A stretch of 14,916 bases of DNA from Thermoplasmata archaeon (GTDB lineage: Archaea > Thermoplasmatota > Thermoplasmata > Thermoplasmatales > Thermoplasmataceae), in the NCBI GenBank assembly GCA_021850745.1, contig JAJZKX010000015.1, positions 1-14,916 on the forward strand, given 5' to 3'. Below the pieces are notes generated by a model. That model saw only the letters and a list, made by a program, of their open reading frames with translations. It searched no databases and was not told the origin of the DNA. Below are positions 5,469-12,821 of the stretch, one piece after another. The position numbers and the translations under genes were made by a program. Position 1 is the stretch's first letter; every line of letters begins with the position of its first letter.

Positions 5469-8141
5469 GTGAACAGCCCCAGAAAATTGGTGTATGATTT
5501 TAGCGAAGGAAGCCGAGAAATGGTAGATATCCTCGGAGGAAAGGGCGCCGGGCTTGCTGAGATGGCCAGAATTGGACTCGTTGTGCCCCCGGGATTCACG
5601 GTCTCCACTGAGGCTTGTGTGGAATACCTGAATACTGGCGAAGTCAAGGATTCGCTCTGGAGGGAAATACTGGAGCACCTGTCCACCCTGGAGAAAACTT
5701 CCGGCAAAAAATTCGGCGGCAAACAGAACCCGCTCCTGGTATCCGTCAGGTCAGGTGCTGCAATAAGCATGCCTGGAATGATGGATACTATACTCAACGT
5801 GGGGCTCAATGATGAAACGGTCAAGGCCCTTTCAGAACTTACCAAGAATGAGAGGTTTGCATACGATTCATACAGAAGGCTTATCCAAATGTTCGGGGAG
5901 GTCGTCCTCAGCATCCCCCATGAGGAATTCGAGGAAAGGCTCTCCGAGATCAAGAGGCACAATGGCGTAAAAGGTGACAATGAACTCAACGCAGATGCCC
6001 TTAAGGCTGTTATAAAAGAATATATTGTGGTGTACGGAAAGTTCAAGCAGAAATTCCCGCAGGATCCCCTTATGCAGCTTAGGGTCGCCGTGGAGGCCGT
6101 ATTCAAGTCATGGAATGCAGAGAGGGCCAAGACATACAGGCAGCTCAATGACATACCGGAGACACTTGGAACTGCCGTGAGTGTTGTATCAATGGTGTTT
6201 GGCAACATGGGCGACGATTCCGCCACTGGAGTTGCATTTACGAGGGACCCAAACAACGGTGACAAGAGGATTTTTGCGGAATACCTCACAAACGCACAGG
6301 GGGAGGATGTCGTTGCAGGAATCAGGACCCCTAGGGAAATCAAGGACCTCCAGAAGGAGATGCCTAAGGCATACGATGACCTCATTAGGTCTGCTGAGAC
6401 CCTTGAGAAACACTACAGGGATATGCAGGATATTGAATTCACCATAGAGAAAGGGAAATTCTACCTTCTTCAGACGCGAAACGGCAAAAGAAGCGCAAAA
6501 GCCGCTGTAAAAATGGCAGTTGACCTTGTCAACGAAGGGTTGATCGATGACAAGGAGGCCATATTGAGGGTTACACCGCAAGTTCTTGACACCCTTCTCC
6601 ACCCGCAGGTCAAGTACAACGGGACGGAAAAAGTACTGGGAAAAGGGCTGGCCGCATCTCCTGGAGCAGCATATGGAACAATAGTGTTCTCATCTGAGAA
6701 GGCCGTGGAGCTTGCCAAGGAGAAAAAGAAGCTTGTGCTTGTTCGACCTGAAACAACCGCCGACGACGTGAGAGGAATGTCGGTTTCACAGGGTTTCCTC
6801 ACGCAGAAAGGAGGAATGACATCCCACGCAGCAGTGGTTGCCAGGGCAATGGGCAAACCTGCGGTAGTTGGGGTGGAAAGCATGACCGTAAATCTCAGGG
6901 AACAGACCCTGAGGATAGGCGATGAGGTGTTCAGGGAAGGCGATACCATCACAGTGGATGGAACCAACGGGCAGTTCCTCCTAGGAGAAGCCTCCCTGGA
7001 AACTGCGTCCATAACCCCCGAAGCTCAGGTTCTGCTTAAGTGGTGTGACTCTTACAGGAAACTCGGAGTAAGGGCAAATGCAAACACCCCACTGGAAGCG
7101 AGAATTGCCAGGGAAAACGGCGCCGAGGGAATTGGACTGGCAAGGACTGAGAGGATGTTCCTGGGAAATGAGAGAATCCCCATTATGAGAGCCATGATCA
7201 TGAGCACATCACTGGCTGATCGCCTGAAGTACCTGGACCAGCTATTGCCCATGCAGGTCGCAGATTTCACTGAATTCCTTAGAACCATGGACGGTTATCC
7301 TGTCATCATAAGGCTGCTTGACCCGCCACTGCATGAATTCCTTCCAGACAAGGAAGAAATTCTCACAGAAATATTCGACCTCAAGCTCAAGCTTGGAAAC
7401 ACCAAGGATTCAAAGGAACTTGATGATATAATAGGAAAGCTTGCAGAGCTGAGGGAACTCCTGCAGACTGTCAAGAACCTTGAAGAATTCAACCCAATGC
7501 TGGGATTCAGGGGCTGCAGGCTTGGCCTGAGCTATCCGGAAATATATGAGATGCAGGTGAAGGCCATCATAACTGCCGCCATTAAGGTAAAGGAGCAGGG
7601 TCACACAATACTCCCGGAAATTATGATACCACTCGTGGGACACCCCAATGAGCTGAAACGCCTCAGGGAGAGGCTTGAGGAAGTTGCAAAGAAGGCAGCA
7701 GGCGAGAATGGCGTTGAATACATGTTCGGAACAATGATTGAGATACCGAGGGCATGCCTGACTGCAGACAAGATTGCCGAATTTGCGGACTTCTTTTCAT
7801 TCGGGACCAATGACCTGACGCAGATGACCTTCGGATACAGCAGGGACGATGCAGAGGGGAAATTCCTTGCAAGCTATGTTGAGGAGGGCATACTGCCAAC
7901 CGATCCCTTTGCAACAGTGGATGAAGAAGGAGTTGGGGAGCTCATGAAGATGGCCGTAGAAAAGGGAAGGAAGACAAACCGGAAACTTGAGGTTGGAATC
8001 TGCGGTGAACAGGGCGGAGACCCATCCACAATCAACTTCTGCCACAGAATTGGTCTCAACTACGTTTCCGCATCTCCTTACAGGATACCTATTGCAAGGC
8101 TTTCCGCAGCAAGGGCAGCAATCCTCGGCAAGAAGAGCTGA
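5469..8141 (+). CDS. ppdK: Pyruvate, phosphate dikinase
   Basis: This 890-aa cytoplasmic enzyme interconverts pyruvate + ATP + Pi and PEP + AMP + PPi, at the glycolysis/gluconeogenesis node. The ATP-grasp part has GGKGAGLAEM near the N-terminus and SVRSGAAISMPGMMDT (R94 within it). The central swivelling domain carries the phosphohistidine motif GGMTSHAAVVARAMGKPAVVG, with His453. The C-terminal TIM barrel shows GLARTERMF, GFRGCRLGL, MIEIPRACL, FSFGTNDLTQM and VGICGEQGGDP with the catalytic Cys845. Length fits the bacterial/archaeal family (about 875-900 aa). It is PPDK rather than PEP synthase by the SMPGMMDT segment and overall size. The start is GTG 5469, giving the family-like opening KLVYDFSEG; a TATA-like box sits just upstream. 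It appears monocistronic, ending in a hairpin terminator. Confidence 0.97.
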   Translation: MNSPRKLVYDFSEGSREMVDILGGKGAGLAEMARIGLVVPPGFTVSTEACVEYLNTGEVKDSLWREILEHLSTLEKTSGKKFGGKQNPLLVSVRSGAAISMPGMMDTILNVGLNDETVKALSELTKNERFAYDSYRRLIQMFGEVVLSIPHEEFEERLSEIKRHNGVKGDNELNADALKAVIKEYIVVYGKFKQKFPQDPLMQLRVAVEAVFKSWNAERAKTYRQLNDIPETLGTAVSVVSMVFGNMGDDSATGVAFTRDPNNGDKRIFAEYLTNAQGEDVVAGIRTPREIKDLQKEMPKAYDDLIRSAETLEKHYRDMQDIEFTIEKGKFYLLQTRNGKRSAKAAVKMAVDLVNEGLIDDKEAILRVTPQVLDTLLHPQVKYNGTEKVLGKGLAASPGAAYGTIVFSSEKAVELAKEKKKLVLVRPETTADDVRGMSVSQGFLTQKGGMTSHAAVVARAMGKPAVVGVESMTVNLREQTLRIGDEVFREGDTITVDGTNGQFLLGEASLETASITPEAQVLLKWCDSYRKLGVRANANTPLEARIARENGAEGIGLARTERMFLGNERIPIMRAMIMSTSLADRLKYLDQLLPMQVADFTEFLRTMDGYPVIIRLLDPPLHEFLPDKEEILTEIFDLKLKLGNTKDSKELDDIIGKLAELRELLQTVKNLEEFNPMLGFRGCRLGLSYPEIYEMQVKAIITAAIKVKEQGHTILPEIMIPLVGHPNELKRLRERLEEVAKKAAGENGVEYMFGTMIEIPRACLTADKIAEFADFFSFGTNDLTQMTFGYSRDDAEGKFLASYVEEGILPTDPFATVDEEGVGELMKMAVEKGRKTNRKLEVGICGEQGGDPSTINFCHRIGLNYVSASPYRIPIARLSAARAAILGKKS

Positions 8142-8163
8142 TTTCGGCAAAGAGTTCATTCCA

Positions 8164-8200
8164 GGGGCTCCAGATGGTGTCTGCTGCCCCTACTTTTTCT
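8164..8200 (+). terminator. Hairpin and T-tract after PPDK
   Basis: GGGGC (8164-8168) pairs with GCCCC (8186-8190), and inside it CAGA (8171-8174) pairs with TCTG (8180-8183) around the loop TGGTG. A TC/CT internal mismatch separates the two helices. TTTTT (8194-8198) and a further pyrimidine stretch follow. It lies 22 nt after the PPDK stop. Archaeal termination mainly needs the T-tract, so the stem may instead protect the 3' end. Confidence 0.55.
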
Positions 8201-8230
8201 CTTATATAGATGAATAAGCGCAAAAGATGA

Positions 8231-8239
8231 TATTTAAAG
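8231..8239 (+). promoter_or_regulatory. TATA-like box for the ubiD-ubiA operon
   Basis: TATTTAAAG is centred about 23 nt before ATG 8258. No convincing ribosome binding site precedes the ATG at usual spacing, so the message is probably leaderless. Confidence 0.55.
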
Positions 8240-8257
8240 TTGCAATGAGGTCCCATC

Positions 8258-9697
8258 ATGGTTTTTGCTGACCTTGGAGAGTACCTAGACACCCTTAGAT
8301 CCAAATCACTGCTCAGGGAAGTGAATGTGCAGGTAGACCCTGAACTGGAACTGACCCACATACTTAGTGAGGAGCAGCGAATAGGGAAAAAGATGACGCT
8401 TCTCTTTGACAGCGTCAAGGGGTCGGATATCCGGGCAGTTGGAAACCTTTTCTCAGACTGGGCAAGAATGAAGATGGTCCTTGGGGATGAGCCTGAAGAC
8501 ATTGGCAACAGGCTCCTTGGGCTTGTTCAGGTACCAAGCGATACTGATTCACTTATTTCCAAGGGGCTGCAGATGATGAAGGAGCTGGGTGGCATCAAGC
8601 CAAAGGTTTCCTCTTCCATGGGCTCCTCGCACACAGTTATTGACAAGCCAGAACTTTCTAAATATCCCATCTGCAAGACCTGGCCAGGAGATGCAGGAAA
8701 ATTCATCACTCTGCCCGTTGTTGTATCCAGGGACCCAACTACGGGACATCGCAACGTTGGAATGTACAGGCTCCAGGTATTCGATGACGAGACGCTGGGA
8801 ATGCACTGGCAGATCCACAAAGGTGGCGCAGAGCATTATCATGGCTACGCAGAAAATAAGAGGCGCATGGATGTGGCCGTAGTCCTTGGAACTGATCCAC
8901 TCACAATATTTTCAGCAGTTGCTCCACTTCCAAACGGGCTTGATGAATTTTCCTTTGCAGGCCTGGTTTCCAGGAAAAAGATGGAACTTGCCCAGGGGCA
9001 GACCGTTGACCTTCAGTACCCAAGGAACGCTGAAATCGTCCTGGAAGGCTATGTGGACCCGTCCGAAACAAGGCTTGAAGGCCCATTTGGCGACCACACC
9101 GGCTACTATTCACTGGAAGAACAGTTTCCTGTCTTCCATGTGAAGAGAGTAATTGAAAAGAAGAACCCAATCTATCCAACTAGCATTGTTGGGAAACTCT
9201 GGCATGAGGACGTTATCATCGGGAAAGCCATAGAAAGGATGTTTCTCCCAATTATCAAGTTCCAGATTCCTGAGATAGTTGACATGAATACAATGGAAGA
9301 GGCCGTTTTCCATAACATGGTAATTGTTTCAATAAAGAAGAGATACCCGGGCCAGGCAAAGAAAGTCATGTTTGCGCTCTGGGGCCTTGGGCAACTCATG
9401 TTTTCGAAGATCATAGTGGTGGTTGATTCTGACATAGATGTCCATGACAGGAAGCAGGTCATCTGGGCTCTCAGCACAAGAATTGACCCGCAGAGGGATG
9501 TATTTGTAGTTCCAGGCACCGTTACAGACAGCCTGGACCATGCATCGCAACAGTTTAATTACGGTTCTAAAATGGGTATTGACGCAACTAGAAAGGGCGA
9601 GGCTGAAGGCTTCACCAGGAATTGGCCTGAAGTAATGGACGTCCCAGAAGAAGTTAAAGAAACAGTCAGCAAGAGATGGAGAGAGTACGGACTATGA
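8258..9697 (+). CDS. UbiD family prenylated-FMN-dependent decarboxylase
   Basis: A 479-aa UbiD-type (de)carboxylase, cytoplasmic, expected to need prenylated FMN made by a UbiX partner that is not in this window. The conserved Arg-Glu-Asp/Glu set is visible: R171 in GMYRLQVF, E274 and D279 in LEGPFGDHTGYYS. Other family stretches are RDPTTGHRNVGMY, MHWQIHKGGAEHY, PTSIVGKLWHED, VVVDSDIDVHD and DPQRDVFVVPGT. Members act in ubiquinone, menaquinone (MqnL-like in the futalosine route) or aromatic-acid metabolism. The overlap with a UbiA prenyltransferase gene makes a quinone pathway the best guess; menaquinone is known in Thermoplasma. The substrate cannot be fixed from sequence. ATG 8258 agrees with the TATA box. 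Its stop overlaps the ubiA start in ATGA at 9694. Confidence 0.92.
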   Translation: MVFADLGEYLDTLRSKSLLREVNVQVDPELELTHILSEEQRIGKKMTLLFDSVKGSDIRAVGNLFSDWARMKMVLGDEPEDIGNRLLGLVQVPSDTDSLISKGLQMMKELGGIKPKVSSSMGSSHTVIDKPELSKYPICKTWPGDAGKFITLPVVVSRDPTTGHRNVGMYRLQVFDDETLGMHWQIHKGGAEHYHGYAENKRRMDVAVVLGTDPLTIFSAVAPLPNGLDEFSFAGLVSRKKMELAQGQTVDLQYPRNAEIVLEGYVDPSETRLEGPFGDHTGYYSLEEQFPVFHVKRVIEKKNPIYPTSIVGKLWHEDVIIGKAIERMFLPIIKFQIPEIVDMNTMEEAVFHNMVIVSIKKRYPGQAKKVMFALWGLGQLMFSKIIVVVDSDIDVHDRKQVIWALSTRIDPQRDVFVVPGTVTDSLDHASQQFNYGSKMGIDATRKGEAEGFTRNWPEVMDVPEEVKETVSKRWREYGL

Positions 9698-10551
9698 AAC
9701 TGAAGGAAATTGTAGATTACATCAAGCTAGAACATACCGTTTTTGATCTGCCCTTTGTATTCAGCGGAGCCGTTCTTGCTTCAGCCGGGCATTACGATTA
9801 CCTCAAGCTTCTTCTCATTCTGGTGGCAACTACCTTTGCAAGGGCAACTGCAATGTCGGTGAACAGGATTGAGGGCCTTAAATTTGACAGGTTGAACCCG
9901 AGGAAAAAGGAATGGTTACTCGTCACGGGCAGGATGAAGGTCAGCACAGCAGTCACCCTGACCCTAGTGTTTGGGTCCATATTTGAAATATCAGCCTACC
10001 TGCTCAACTCGTTCGTGTTCCTGCTTTCACCCATAGTCCTGTTCCTGTTTGTCACAGATCCTTTCCTTAAGAGGATAACCCCGTGGAGGCACATTTACAT
10101 GGGCCTTACCATAGGAGTTGGCGTGCTCGCAGGATACCTTGCAATCACACCCGCGTTCCCTCACGCCTGGCCACTTTACCTGATATTCCTTGCATCATCG
10201 CTATGGATTGCAGGCTTTGACATGATCTATACTATTCCTGACATGGAACATGACAGGACCCTAGGTCTGAGAACTGTAATGACAGACTTCGGAATAAAGA
10301 GGGGCTTGCTCCTTTCCAACCTGGTCCACGCGCTTACCTTTACATTCTTTCTCATACTGGGCTTCTACCTTAAGTCCGTATTTTACTTCCTGTCTTTAAT
10401 ACCAATATCAATCCTGATCTTCTACCAGCATTATATCGTAAACCCGGATGACCCCAGAAGCATCAAGGTATCATTCCAGAACTCCAACACATTCATCGGT
10501 TTCATTTTCCTCATTGGGGTACTCCTTTCGGTAGGCTCTCAGGCTTTCTGA
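9694..10551 (+). CDS. UbiA family prenyltransferase
   Basis: An integral-membrane protein of 285 aa with about eight or nine hydrophobic segments, typical of UbiA enzymes that transfer a prenyl chain onto an aromatic or other acceptor. The second aspartate motif is intact: D176, Y179, D183 and D187 in GFDMIYTIPDMEHD. The first motif is altered: N57-R-I-E60-G61-L-K-F-D65, with Gly where the first Asp of N-x(3)-D-x(3)-D is expected and a Glu next to it. The stretch RLNPRKKEWLLVTGRM recalls menaquinone-type (MqnP-like) sequences. The frame opens at 9676, but ATG 9694 is preferred because it overlaps the ubiD stop by 4 nt, a coupling also seen at 2533 and 3747. With UbiD it suggests a quinone-synthesis pair. 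Its 3' end overlaps the convergent MFS gene by 13 nt. Confidence 0.88.
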   Translation: MKLKEIVDYIKLEHTVFDLPFVFSGAVLASAGHYDYLKLLLILVATTFARATAMSVNRIEGLKFDRLNPRKKEWLLVTGRMKVSTAVTLTLVFGSIFEISAYLLNSFVFLLSPIVLFLFVTDPFLKRITPWRHIYMGLTIGVGVLAGYLAITPAFPHAWPLYLIFLASSLWIAGFDMIYTIPDMEHDRTLGLRTVMTDFGIKRGLLLSNLVHALTFTFFLILGFYLKSVFYFLSLIPISILIFYQHYIVNPDDPRSIKVSFQNSNTFIGFIFLIGVLLSVGSQAF

Positions 10552-11738
10552 TCCACTGCATCCATGCTGATTTCAGGAGCCACTTTCCTTGAAACCATCC
10601 GGGAGAAGGCAAGAAACATCGCGATTCCAACAATGCCAAATATATCCATTGTTGACCACAGCCTGAGGCCGTTGAACGCATAGAGAGAAATAAGGAACGT
10701 ACCAACCGATGGGCCGAATGCCCTTCCTGAAGAGTTCATCATTCCCATGAACCCAAGATATCTGGCCAGTTTGTCCCTTGGTGCTATCTTGGAAACGATG
10801 CTGTTCATAACAGGCGATACAAGGTTTTCCCCAATTGTTATTATGAGCATGTCGCCCATTAGGTCGAACAGGCTGGAAGAGAATCCCACGAGAAAGTAAC
10901 CAATGGCATAGAAGGCTGTTCCAAGAATCATTGAGGCAATTTCCGGATACCGTTTCATGAGGTTTGTGATTGGATACTGGCCCACGACAACCACGACTCC
11001 GTTCACAGCATAGATGAATCCGATGTAACTTGTTGGAATTGCTGAACTGCCTTTTATGTAAACAGGAAGAGTAACTGAAAACTGTGAGGAGACGAGAGTC
11101 AGGAAGAAAGTTCCCACTGTGAAGACGATGAGGAACCGGTCGAATGAAAGGATGCTGATCCTGTGTGTTTTTGTGAGGCTCTCCTTCTTGCTCCTTTCCT
11201 TCCACCTGTCCTTTACCATGAACAGGACCATGAGCCCCTGGATAATGCTGCAGGCAGTTATTAGAATGAAGATCCAGAATATCCCCGCATCATAGATGAA
11301 AGCACCGCTCAGAGGGCCTATTGCCCATCCCAGATTCGACAAGATCCTGTAAACAACATAACCGTTCGTCCTCTCAGCAGGGGTCGTGACATCAGCGACC
11401 AGTGCATTTGCTGAGGGGAATATAAGCGAGCCTCCTGCTGAAGTGAATATGAAAACAGTAACGATCAGATAGGTTGGAGATGCTTCCTTAAGAAGAAGGG
11501 CAACGGACAGGAACAGAAGTCCTGAAATAATGCTTCCGATGAGAAGTACCTTCTTCCTTCCTATTAGATCTGCAAGGGCACCGCCAACAATGCTGAACAG
11601 TATTGATACCATGGAGCCAAGTGTGAAAATTATGCCCACAAAGTACACCGGCACGCCAAGGGTCTGGTTGAGAAATATAGCCATGTAGGGCCAGGTGGCG
11701 CCGAAGCCTATGGACCGGATGCCAGATGCGGCACTCAC
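10539..11738 (-). CDS. Major facilitator superfamily transporter
   Basis: A 399-aa membrane protein with about 12 hydrophobic segments in two halves, joined by a charged loop near residues 180-197 (KDRWKERSKKESLTKTHR). The loop 2-3 signature of the MFS is present as GGALADLIGRKK (about 52-63). No substrate is apparent; similar proteins include multidrug and sugar exporters. The annotated start is GTG 11738, preceded by GGGAG with a 9-nt spacer. The same frame is open another 28 codons upstream, back to a TAA at 11823-11825, and that stretch reads like protein (FQLGNRELWAV directly before the GTG) but holds no ATG, GTG or TTG. It begins 129 nt after the small two-cysteine gene and has its own TATA-like box, so it is probably a separate unit. 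Confidence 0.88.
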   Translation of the reverse strand: MSAASGIRSIGFGATWPYMAIFLNQTLGVPVYFVGIIFTLGSMVSILFSIVGGALADLIGRKKVLLIGSIISGLLFLSVALLLKEASPTYLIVTVFIFTSAGGSLIFPSANALVADVTTPAERTNGYVVYRILSNLGWAIGPLSGAFIYDAGIFWIFILITACSIIQGLMVLFMVKDRWKERSKKESLTKTHRISILSFDRFLIVFTVGTFFLTLVSSQFSVTLPVYIKGSSAIPTSYIGFIYAVNGVVVVVGQYPITNLMKRYPEIASMILGTAFYAIGYFLVGFSSSLFDLMGDMLIITIGENLVSPVMNSIVSKIAPRDKLARYLGFMGMMNSSGRAFGPSVGTFLISLYAFNGLRLWSTMDIFGIVGIAMFLAFSRMVSRKVAPEISMDAVDQKA

Positions 11739-11814
11739 TGCCCATAGCTCCCTGTTCCCTAGCTGGAACCTATTCCGTATTGTTTCAGATGGCGTGATGG
11801 GGTACCGCAGATAC

Positions 11815-11825
11815 CCTTAAAAACA
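11815..11825 (-). promoter_or_regulatory. Candidate TATA-like box for the MFS gene
   Basis: The minus strand reads GTTTTTAAGGG. Transcription would start around 11794, about 55 nt before GTG 11738. Unlike most genes in this window, this implies a leader, or a start codon that is not ATG/GTG/TTG. Confidence 0.4.
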
Positions 11826-11866
11826 TTGGCAGAAGCAATTACTGGCGAAGAAATCAGCCTTGTGGC

Positions 11867-12196
11867 CTAAGAAAAAATCAGGCCCTTTGCAACGAGTTTG
11901 CCCAGGGGGCTCTTTTTCAATGTGACTGATAACCTGCCCCTGTCGATGTACATCTGTACTGGGGGGTCAATTGCAAGGAAATAACCGTCTCCGGCAAAAA
12001 CCTTGAATGAGGGGTCAGGCCTCTGCGTGGTTTCAACAATGCCCACGGGTATCCTTTCGCAATCAACATCATTGCATGGGCCTGCAATGGTCTCCATTCT
12101 GATGATGATGTAATACCCCTTCTCTGCAAATTCCCTGAGGGATCGGTCGATTGTTACCCTTCCTTTCCCCACAGGTATTGTAGTGCTGTTTTCCAT
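11867..12196 (-). CDS. Small two-cysteine protein, possibly HesB/CC-Se-like
   Basis: A 109-aa cytoplasmic protein of unknown function. It runs IDRSLREFAEKGYYIIIRMET, then a cysteine pair C41-x4-C46 in GPCNDVDCERIP, then GDGYFLAIDPPVQMYID and KSPLGKLVAKGLIF. The layout (N-terminal helix, strand, central Cys motif, then a strand naming a bound 'VD/ID' segment and a hydrophobic end) reminds me of small HesB/IscA-like or CC/Se-motif proteins, but I recognise no exact family. A frame extension to 12274 would overlap ppa by 73 nt; ATG 12196 is preferred because it follows the ppa stop by 5 nt. No clear Shine-Dalgarno sequence is seen, so translation may be coupled to ppa. Confidence 0.65.
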   Translation of the reverse strand: MENSTTIPVGKGRVTIDRSLREFAEKGYYIIIRMETIAGPCNDVDCERIPVGIVETTQRPDPSFKVFAGDGYFLAIDPPVQMYIDRGRLSVTLKKSPLGKLVAKGLIFS

Positions 12197-12201
12197 ACTT
12201 A

Positions 12202-12741
12202 TTACGGGAACTGTTTTTTGTATGCTTCCATGGATTCCTTGATTTCCTTTATCGCGAAATCCCCATCTTCCCACCCAAGAACCTCTGTCTTCTTGTTCTC
12301 CAGGATCTTGTATGTCTGGAAAAAGTTTGCAATTTCCTTGAGCGTGTGCTCTGGAAGGTCCTTGTATGTCTTTATGTGCTTGAACCTCGGATCGCCCTCT
12401 GCAACCATGAGAATCTTGTTGTCCTTATCCCCCTGGTCCATCATCTTCATTACGCCAACAGGCCTTGCCTCGATGACTATTCCGGGATACGTCGGCTCGC
12501 TTGTGAGCACCATCGCGTCCAGCGGGTCACCGTCGGCATAAAGCGTCTGTGCGACTGCCCCATACTCTATGGGATACATGACAGATGAGTGGAGGACCCT
12601 GTCAAGTACCACACCGGGAAACTTCTTTGATATCTCGAACTTGTTTTTGCTGCCCCTCGGAGTCTCAATTATGACATAGAGATGTTCAGGGGGGTTAGGT
12701 CCAGCCGGTAATGCATGCCAGTAGCTGTTGTTCTTTTCCAT
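12202..12741 (-). CDS. ppa: Inorganic pyrophosphatase, family I
   Basis: This 179-aa soluble enzyme hydrolyses PPi to two phosphates and pulls biosynthetic reactions forward. Family I motifs are complete: ETPRGSKNKFE (26-36), YPIEYGAV (56-63), the metal-binding DGDPLD (D70, D72, D75), and MMDQGDKDNKI with D102, D107 and K109. Length matches hexameric prokaryotic enzymes, and the sequence resembles the Thermoplasma enzyme as I remember it. A TTG at 12759 would add six residues, but ATG 12741 lies about 25 nt from the TATA-like box CATATATAT and gives the family-like N-terminus. PPi from PPDK (in the PEP-forming direction), nucleic acid synthesis and prenyl transfer would be its substrates. It is first in a two-gene operon with the small two-cysteine protein. 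Confidence 0.96.
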   Translation of the reverse strand: MEKNNSYWHALPAGPNPPEHLYVIIETPRGSKNKFEISKKFPGVVLDRVLHSSVMYPIEYGAVAQTLYADGDPLDAMVLTSEPTYPGIVIEARPVGVMKMMDQGDKDNKILMVAEGDPRFKHIKTYKDLPEHTLKEIANFFQTYKILENKKTEVLGWEDGDFAIKEIKESMEAYKKQFP

Positions 12742-12760
12742 TGATTCATCATGCTTCAAG

Positions 12761-12770
12761 CATATATATC
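12761..12770 (-). promoter_or_regulatory. TATA-like box for the ppa operon
   Basis: The minus strand reads GATATATATG, centred about 24-25 nt before ATG 12741, which predicts a leaderless ppa mRNA and decides between the ATG and the upstream TTG. Confidence 0.6.
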
Positions 12771-12787
12771 CGTTATTTTCACAATAA

Positions 12788-12795
12788 GTTTATAG
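12788..12795 (+). promoter_or_regulatory. Candidate TATA-like box for the GHMP kinase
   Basis: GTTTATAG is centred about 31 nt before ATG 12822, implying a leader of about 5 nt. The 80-nt gap between ppa and this gene therefore holds two back-to-back promoters. Confidence 0.45.
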
Positions 12796-12821
12796 GGGAA
12801 GTTTATGAAATAGCTGGTCAT

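Noticed and set aside
5420..6385. Long minus-strand open frame (321 codons) antisense to PPDK
   Set aside because: Its translation is rich in Ser and Leu with no recognisable motif, and the plus strand encodes a complete, motif-perfect PPDK. It is a codon-bias shadow.
10573..11205. Minus-strand frame of 210 codons overlapping the MFS gene in another frame
   Set aside because: The product is rich in His, Cys and Trp with no hydrophobic segments, whereas the main frame gives a regular 12-helix transporter.
12711..12821. N-terminal extension of the GHMP kinase by 37 codons
   Set aside because: It would run through the ppa start and both promoters, and the added residues (many Ser, Cys, His) are unlike GHMP kinases.
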